A stretch of DNA of 5,880 nucleotides from Alphaproteobacteria bacterium (lineage in GTDB: Bacteria; Pseudomonadota; Alphaproteobacteria; CACIAM-22H2): assembly GCA_947500965.1 (NCBI GenBank), contig CANMWW010000165.1:1-5880 (forward strand), read 5' to 3'. The notes under the pieces were generated by a model, which worked only from the letters and a program-made list of their open reading frames with translations, made no database searches and was not told the DNA's origin. How positions within the stretch are numbered: the stretch's first letter is position 1; each line of letters begins with the position of its first letter. The position numbers and the translations under genes are program-made. Below, piece after piece: positions 1 through 5,880 of the stretch.

Positions 1-2
1 GC

Positions 3-200
3 ACGCCCGAGACCTTGCGCCTTTGGGTCCGCCAAGCCGAGCGCGATGCCGGCGGCCGCGCCGGCCCGACGAGCGCCGAGAGCGAACGGGTGAAGGCGCT
101 CGAGCGCGAGAACCGCGAACTGCGCCAGGCGAACGAGATCCTGCGCAAGGCATCGGCGTATTTTGCCCAGGCGGAGCTCGACCGCCGGTTCAAGCCATGA
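3..200 (+). pseudogene. IS3-family transposase OrfA, C-terminal part (5' end outside the window)
   Basis: The visible 65 residues match the C-terminal half of IS3-group OrfA proteins. They begin at TPETLRLWVRQAE, the end of the helix-turn-helix DNA-binding region. A leucine-zipper-like coiled coil follows (VKALERENRELRQANEILRKA, with L/A/I at heptad positions) and then the characteristic ending SAYFAQAELDRRFKP. In the family, OrfA binds the element's ends and is joined to the catalytic OrfB by a -1 frameshift. The stop codon overlaps the OrfB start as ATGA at 197-200, and OrfB is in the -1 frame, as expected. No A6G slippery heptamer is visible near the end of the gene; the corresponding place reads CTGCGCAAGG. 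OrfA itself is intact to its stop, but I call it part of a dead element because OrfB is lost. The N-terminus is not in view. Confidence 0.85.
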
Positions 201-1413
201 TCGCGTTCATCGACCTCTCCCCACCCAGCTTGCGAGCGCGGCTCTGCGGCGTGGCACTGCGCCCATAGTACTGCTCGATCATCTGCACGCTGGTGCCCAT
301 GTTGCGGGCGATGGTGTAGATGTCGATGTCCCGGTGGATGGCTCGTGCCGCGTAGAAGTGTCTGAGGCTGTAGAGCGTGTACTTTTCGCCCGACGAGTTC
401 CGAAGCAATCCAGCGTAGTCGAGGAACGCTTTGAACTGCTCGCTGAGGTCCCGGACCGGCCCTCCGCGGGGCATCGCGAACAGATGGCTGTCGGGATCAC
501 AGACCCCGCGTCGAGCCACGATCGCGTCGATCAACTCATGCACATCGATATGCGGTACCACGGTTCGAGCGTCGGTCTTGCCGCGCACATGGAACTGCAC
601 GTTCGCGCGCTGGTCGCTGTCGGTGAGGAACTCCACGTCACGCATGCGTAGGTTGTTGGCTTCTCCGGGCCGCAGGCCTGACAGCGCCAGCGTCAGCACG
701 TAGTCGTGCAGCAGGACCCGCATGGCCAGCTTGTCGCGATCCTCCGTGCTGGCGACGTAGGTCTCGATCTTGTCCTTGAGCACGTTGAAGTCGTTGATGG
801 TGAAGGCCGGGCGCACGCGCTTCTGCTTGGGCGTGAAGCTGAACGTGGGCAGGGGCTTGTGGCCGCGATAGCCGCGCTCATGGGCGTAGCGGATGATCGT
901 CTTGCCCAGCGTCAAGTCCCACTGCAGCGTCTTGTCCGCGGGGTTGAGCTTGGCGTTACGGGGCAGATCGCTCTTGCCGTGGTAGTAGCGCCGCCGCCAT
1001 GCCACGAAGTCCCGCAGCGCCCGATCATCGATGGCCTCGACGGACCGGTTGCCGGCGAACTCGCGCCAGAACTCGGCCACCCGCTTGATCTGCCGCAGCA
1101 TGGCATCGCTGGTGTGCTTGGAGCTGGCGGAGCGGTTCGTGGACCTGCCCTGCGCGTTGTCGCTTTCGCGCATCTCCACGTACTCGTCGATCACCTGCAG
1201 GAACGTGCGCAGATGCACGGGCAGGCCCTGCTCGATCTTGATCTCGGTCTGATAGAACAGCTTGCGGCCGGCCGAGATGGCCTTGGTCTCGTCGCTGGTC
1301 TTGAGGCTGCGATAGATGTAGCGGCGATCCGTGACGGCGATGCGAGCCTGCCAGATGCCCGCGCGTTTGAACAGGACGAGCTTGCCGTCCTCCAGCGCCC
1401 GCTTGGCGTCCAT
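190..1413 (-). CDS. Tyrosine recombinase / phage-type integrase, 3' end fused to IS sequence
   Basis: This 407-residue site-specific recombinase should integrate or excise a mobile element by cutting and rejoining DNA through a 3'-phosphotyrosine. Residues about 70-190 look like the core-binding (SAM-like) domain and about 200-390 like the catalytic domain. Visible catalytic positions are Arg248 in SGLRPGE, a likely beta-hairpin Lys279 in RGKTDAR, Arg351 in YSLRHFYA, and Tyr383 in EQYYGRS. Tyr348 sits where the first catalytic His is usual, and Thr374 (NMGTS) where the His/Trp is usual. The TS variant is common in proteobacterial integrases. The ATG at 1413 is the first start after an in-frame TAG at 1423-1425; only a weak AGG lies 8 nt upstream. 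The last seven codons (SMNAIMA) and the stop are antisense IS3 OrfB/OrfA sequence, so the native C-terminus was replaced after the active-site Tyr. It may still fold, but activity is uncertain. Base composition is visibly less GC-rich than secA. Confidence 0.88.
   Translation of the reverse strand: MDAKRALEDGKLVLFKRAGIWQARIAVTDRRYIYRSLKTSDETKAISAGRKLFYQTEIKIEQGLPVHLRTFLQVIDEYVEMRESDNAQGRSTNRSASSKHTSDAMLRQIKRVAEFWREFAGNRSVEAIDDRALRDFVAWRRRYYHGKSDLPRNAKLNPADKTLQWDLTLGKTIIRYAHERGYRGHKPLPTFSFTPKQKRVRPAFTINDFNVLKDKIETYVASTEDRDKLAMRVLLHDYVLTLALSGLRPGEANNLRMRDVEFLTDSDQRANVQFHVRGKTDARTVVPHIDVHELIDAIVARRGVCDPDSHLFAMPRGGPVRDLSEQFKAFLDYAGLLRNSSGEKYTLYSLRHFYAARAIHRDIDIYTIARNMGTSVQMIEQYYGRSATPQSRARKLGGERSMNAIMA
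197..214 (+). pseudogene. IS3-family transposase OrfB, first six codons only
   Basis: The ATG at 197-199 opens with M-I-A-F-I-D, the usual start of OrfB in this IS group, where it normally continues into a helical segment before the rve-type DDE catalytic core. After the Asp codon at 212-214 the reading frame becomes unrelated and stops at 266-268. The unrelated part is the reverse complement of the integrase 3' coding region. More than 95% of OrfB is therefore missing, through deletion or recombination at this junction. The identification rests on these six residues together with their position and frame relative to OrfA. Confidence 0.7.
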
Positions 1414-1515
1414 GCGGTCTGCCTAGGTTCTGCCGACACCGCAGCGTGATTCAGCTATTTGCCGCGGCGGTGCCTGCAACAGTGCGTTTCGTTAAGTTAT
1501 TGTTTTGTATTGGCT
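1414..1515. other. Intergenic region between secA 3' end and integrase 5' end
   Basis: This 102-bp gap must hold both the end of the secA transcript and the integrase promoter. The part next to secA is AT-rich: from 1486 through the secA stop at 1518 only 9 of 33 bases are G or C, in sharp contrast with the surroundings. An inverted pair, CACCGC near 1436-1441 and GCGGTG near 1467-1472, could form a weak stem, but its loop is about 25 nt. I see no clear GC-rich hairpin followed by a T-run on the minus strand, so no secA terminator is called. I also find no convincing -35/-10 pair for the integrase. Confidence 0.5.
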
Positions 1516-4233
<2,718 letters not shown>

Positions 4234-4268
4234 GCGCGCGTGTCCTTCGGTTCTTCCTGACGGTTCCG

Positions 4269-4282
4269 CGCCGCCCGCGGCG
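4269..4282 (-). other. Small hairpin in the predicted secA leader
   Basis: CGCCGC at 4269-4274 and GCGGCG at 4277-4282 form a perfect inverted repeat separated by two bases. In the leader RNA it would fold as a very GC-rich stem of about five pairs with a small loop, roughly 36 nt before the secA start codon. It lies upstream of the Shine-Dalgarno sequence and does not cover it. In DNA this rich in GC such short repeats also arise by chance, and no translated secM-like leader peptide is apparent. Confidence 0.3.
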
Positions 4283-4291
4283 ACGCGCCAG

Positions 4292-4326
4292 GTCCCGCAG
4301 GAGGGCGCGAACAGATAAGTCCCGCA
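4292..4326. repeat. Direct repeat GTCCCGCA around the secA -10 box
   Basis: GTCCCGCA occurs at 4292-4299 and again at 4319-4326, 27 bp apart. One copy lies in the spacer of the predicted secA promoter and the other just downstream of the likely transcription start. A looser relative, GTCCCGAA, lies at 4401-4408 before the parvulin start. They could be operator half-sites, but an eight-base match in such GC-rich sequence is weak evidence. Confidence 0.25.
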
Positions 4327-4340
4327 AGGGGATGTGTCAA
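4312..4340 (-). promoter_or_regulatory. Sigma70-type promoter for secA
   Basis: Read on the minus strand, a perfect TTGACA -35 box (plus-strand 4335-4340) is followed after exactly 17 nt by TATCTG (plus-strand 4312-4317) as the -10 box. The -35 matches consensus fully and the -10 matches at its first three positions. Transcription would start near 4305, giving a leader of about 70 nt before the secA ATG. Placement, spacing and direction all fit secA. Start-site mapping has not been seen, so this is a motif-based call. Confidence 0.65.
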
Positions 4341-4346
4341 CTTGAC
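4336..4346. repeat. Palindrome GTCAA-C-TTGAC shared by the divergent promoters
   Basis: An 11-bp perfect inverted repeat sits midway between secA and the parvulin gene. Its left arm lies within the secA -35 box (minus strand). Its right arm, extended to TTGACG at 4342-4347, is a good -35 box facing the parvulin/argJ genes. It may be two back-to-back -35 elements or an operator for a dimeric regulator. For the plus-strand direction, the -10 position at the usual 17-18 nt spacing (about 4365-4371) is GC-rich and poor, so that promoter is weaker or depends on another factor. Which of these it is cannot be told from sequence alone. Confidence 0.5.
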
Positions 4347-4419
4347 GGGCGCTTGTGGGGGCCGTCGCGCGCGGGCAAGATGCGCGCCAGCGCCACCCCG
4401 GTCCCGAAAGGTCCACGAG

Positions 4420-5286
4420 ATGCCAAAGTCCACGCGCGCCGCGCTCCTCGCCGGCGCCGCGCTGCTCGCCGTCGCCGCCTCGGCCCCGGCCCCGGCGCAG
4501 CAGCCCGCGACCCAGATCCAGGCGCTCGACGCCTCCGGCGACCCGGTGATCGCGATCGTCGACGGCGCGGCGATCCGGCGGTCGGACATCCAGGCCGCCC
4601 AGCGCGGGCTCCCGGCCCAGTTCCAGCAGATGCCGCTGGAGATGATCCTGCCCATGCTCGTCGACCAGGTCATCAACCAGAAGCTCCTGTCGCTGGCCGG
4701 CCGGCGCGAGAAGATCCAGGACGAGCCCGACCTGCGCGCCCGCGTGGCGAGCTACGAGGACCGCCTCGTGCAGAACACCTACCTCTCGCGCAAGGTCGCG
4801 CCCGCCGTCACCGACGCCGCCGTCGAGGCGCGCTACCGCAAGATCGTCGCCGAGGTCCCCGCGGAGAGCGAGGTCAGCGCGCGCCACATCCTCGTCGCCT
4901 CGGAGCAGAAGGCAAAGGAGATCATCGCGGCGCTCGCGCGCGGCGGGGACTTCGCGAAGCTCGCGGCGGAGAACACGCTCGACCCCTCGGGCAAGGACAG
5001 CGGCGGCGACCTCGGCTTCTTCCGCAAGGGCGAGATGGTGCCCGAGTTCTCCGAGATGGCCTTCTCGCTCAAGGAGGGCCAGACGGCCGACAGGCCGGTG
5101 AAGACCCAGTTCGGCTGGCACGTCATCCGCGTCGACAAGGTCCGCAGCGTGGCGCAGAGCCTCGACGACCTGCGCGAGGAGATCACGAGCCAGATCCAGC
5201 AGGAGGTCGTCGCCGCCGAGATCGAGAAGCTGCGCGCGGCGGCGAAGATCGAGCGCTTCAACGCCGATGGCACGCCCGCGCGCTGA
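4420..5286 (+). CDS. Secreted parvulin-type peptidyl-prolyl cis-trans isomerase
   Basis: This 288-residue protein should catalyse cis-trans isomerisation of peptide bonds before proline and help fold exported proteins in the periplasm. The N-terminus has a positively charged start (K3, R6), a hydrophobic stretch of about residues 8-20, and APA ending at Ala26 before QQ, a good signal peptidase I site. Residues about 40-130 resemble the helical SurA/PrsA-like N-terminal chaperone region, with SDIQ and a long MILPMLVDQVINQKLL helix. Residues about 151-242 form one parvulin (rotamase) domain, with ARHIL at 154-158, SGGDLGFF at 194-201 and FGWHVIRV at 231-238. A basic and acidic helical tail follows. 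The ATG at 4420 is chosen because it begins the signal peptide and has AAAGG 8 nt upstream; upstream codons in frame contain no ATG. It has one parvulin domain, unlike SurA with two, so I give no symbol. It is probably co-transcribed with argJ, 42 bp downstream, and is divergent from secA. Confidence 0.92.
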   Translation: MPKSTRAALLAGAALLAVAASAPAPAQQPATQIQALDASGDPVIAIVDGAAIRRSDIQAAQRGLPAQFQQMPLEMILPMLVDQVINQKLLSLAGRREKIQDEPDLRARVASYEDRLVQNTYLSRKVAPAVTDAAVEARYRKIVAEVPAESEVSARHILVASEQKAKEIIAALARGGDFAKLAAENTLDPSGKDSGGDLGFFRKGEMVPEFSEMAFSLKEGQTADRPVKTQFGWHVIRVDKVRSVAQSLDDLREEITSQIQQEVVAAEIEKLRAAAKIERFNADGTPAR

Positions 5287-5328
5287 GCCGCCGGCCCGCC
5301 GACACGACACACGCAGGACAGGACCACC

Positions 5329-5880
5329 ATGGCGAAGCATCCCGTCTCCCCGCTCGCTCCCGCCGGGCTGCCGGCGCTTCCGGCCATCGCGGGCCTGCGC
5401 TTCGCCGCTGGCTGCACGGGCATGCGCTACAAGGGGCGCGACGACCTGATGGTCGCGGCGCTCGACGCGGGCGCCACGATCGCGGCGGTGACGACGCGCA
5501 ACACGATGTGCTCGGCGCCCGTCGAATGGTGCCGCGTGCAGGCCAGGCACGGGCGCGCGCGCGCCATCGTCGTCAACGCCGGCAACGCCAACGTCTTCAC
5601 CGGCCGCGACGGCTTCCGCGCCGTCGAGCGCACCGCGCGACGCACCGCCGCGCTGCTCGGCTGCAAGGCGGAGGAGGTGTTCGTCTCCTCGACCGGCGTG
5701 ATCGGCATGAAGCTGCCGGTGGAGAAGATCGAGGCCACGCTGCCCGCGCTCGCCTCCGCGCTCGACGCCGGCGGGGCGGAGCGCGCGCTGCGCGCCATCA
5801 TGACCACGGACACCTTCCCGAAGGCCGCGGTGCGCAAGGCGCGCATCGGCCGGGCGGAGGTGACGATCATGGGCTTCTGC
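5329..5880 (+). CDS. argJ: ArgJ: bifunctional ornithine acetyltransferase / N-acetylglutamate synthase (5' part)
   Basis: ArgJ transfers the acetyl group from N-acetylornithine to glutamate in the cyclic arginine pathway; bifunctional members also make N-acetylglutamate from acetyl-CoA. It acts in the cytosol. The first 184 codons are present and the gene runs off the right edge; the family is about 400 residues, so less than half is seen. Diagnostic stretches are GCTGMRYKGRDDL at 28-40, VVNAGNANVFTG at 81-92, SSTGVIGMKLP at 120-130 (its Thr-Gly pair matches the family's oxyanion hole) and IMTTDTFPK at 157-165. The window ends at VTIMGFC, just before the conserved stretch holding the Ala-Thr bond at which the precursor cleaves itself, so the catalytic Thr is not visible. 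AGGA at 5315-5318 and again at 5320-5323 precede the ATG by 10 and 5 nt. Whether this copy is mono- or bifunctional cannot be judged from this part. It probably shares a transcript with the upstream parvulin gene. Confidence 0.95.
   Translation, partial: MAKHPVSPLAPAGLPALPAIAGLRFAAGCTGMRYKGRDDLMVAALDAGATIAAVTTRNTMCSAPVEWCRVQARHGRARAIVVNAGNANVFTGRDGFRAVERTARRTAALLGCKAEEVFVSSTGVIGMKLPVEKIEATLPALASALDAGGAERALRAIMTTDTFPKAAVRKARIGRAEVTIMGFC

Larger units (their letters stand above)
1..214 (+). mobile_element. Remnant of an IS3-family insertion sequence
   Basis: This stretch holds the C-terminal half of an IS3-type OrfA and the first six codons of OrfB. OrfB should continue for well over 250 codons, but homology to the IS stops abruptly at about position 214, where the sequence becomes the 3' end of the neighbouring integrase gene. 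The left end of the element lies outside the window, so its terminal inverted repeat and any target duplication cannot be seen. With OrfB (the DDE transposase catalytic part) missing, this copy cannot move by itself. The breakpoint is inferred from the loss of recognisable OrfB residues after MIAFID and could be off by a few bases. Confidence 0.8.
1..1515. mobile_element. Probable edge of an integrated element (integrase plus broken IS)
   Basis: Everything left of the secA stop codon is mobile-type DNA: an integrase gene and an IS3-family remnant. The integrase start faces the 3' end of secA across about 100 bp, a layout seen at the ends of genomic islands and prophages. No tRNA gene and no repeated attachment core can be identified inside the window, because the other end is not in view. 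The right-hand limit given here is simply the base before the secA stop codon. This is inference from gene content and position. Confidence 0.45.

Noticed and set aside
706..1449. A 247-codon plus-strand frame opposite the integrase.
   Set aside because: It is antisense to clear tyrosine recombinase sequence and has shadow-like composition with no recognisable domain.
1436..1472. The inverted pair CACCGC/GCGGTG as a secA terminator.
   Set aside because: The stem is only six pairs with a loop of about 25 nt, and no T-run follows on the minus strand.
1414..1515. An integrase promoter, for example CTGCAA at 1474-1479 read as a -35 on the minus strand.
   Set aside because: No acceptable -10 lies at 16-18 nt from it; the nearest AT-rich hexamer is only 13 nt away.
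1..1515. A defence island, toxin-antitoxin pair or other new multi-gene system in the accessory part.
   Set aside because: Only an integrase and a broken IS are present, and no cargo gene lies in the window. Any such cargo would have to lie beyond the left edge.
4234..5550. The secA frame stays open for over 430 codons upstream of its ATG.
   Set aside because: The upstream part is antisense to the parvulin and argJ genes, and the translation is low-complexity Arg/Ala/Asp/Leu. The conserved SecA N-terminus, ribosome binding site and promoter all fix the start at 4233.
5427..5870. A 147-codon minus-strand frame opposite argJ.
   Set aside because: It overlaps the strongly conserved argJ coding sequence, and its Ser/Arg/Ala-rich translation is typical of a GC shadow.

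Overview
The window is high-GC DNA from a proteobacterium, most likely an alphaproteobacterium (a Rhodospirillales-like lineage is plausible but not proven). The pointers are the SecA sequence with its zinc-type C-tail, and the arrangement in which secA diverges from a secreted parvulin-type prolyl isomerase followed at once by argJ. I recall that arrangement from alphaproteobacterial chromosomes. The taxonomic call is inference from remembered synteny, not from a search.

Right part (about 1516-5880) is ordinary chromosomal backbone. secA (905 aa, minus strand) encodes the preprotein translocase ATPase and appears complete. A 186-bp divergent intergenic region holds a convincing sigma70-type promoter for secA, whose -35 box is one arm of a perfect GTCAA-C-TTGAC palindrome. 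On the plus strand a single-domain parvulin with a signal peptide (288 aa) is followed 42 bp later by the 5' part of argJ (184 codons, running off the window). SecA pushes proteins across the inner membrane and the parvulin probably helps fold them in the periplasm. ArgJ belongs to cyclic arginine biosynthesis and is probably just co-transcribed with the parvulin.

Left part (1 to about 1515) is accessory DNA. A tyrosine recombinase gene (407 aa, minus strand) starts about 100 bp past the secA stop, across a short AT-rich stretch. Its 3' end runs directly into a broken IS3-family insertion sequence: the C-terminal half of OrfA and only the first six codons of OrfB remain. The last seven integrase codons and its stop are antisense IS sequence, so the gene end is a chimera. 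This looks like the eroded edge of an integrated element that landed downstream of secA.

I see no tRNA, rRNA, CRISPR array, toxin-antitoxin pair or defence cassette. I do not see a previously undescribed multi-gene system here. The points most worth a second look are the integrase/IS junction, the possible integration boundary beside secA, and the shared palindrome in the secA/parvulin divergent promoter.
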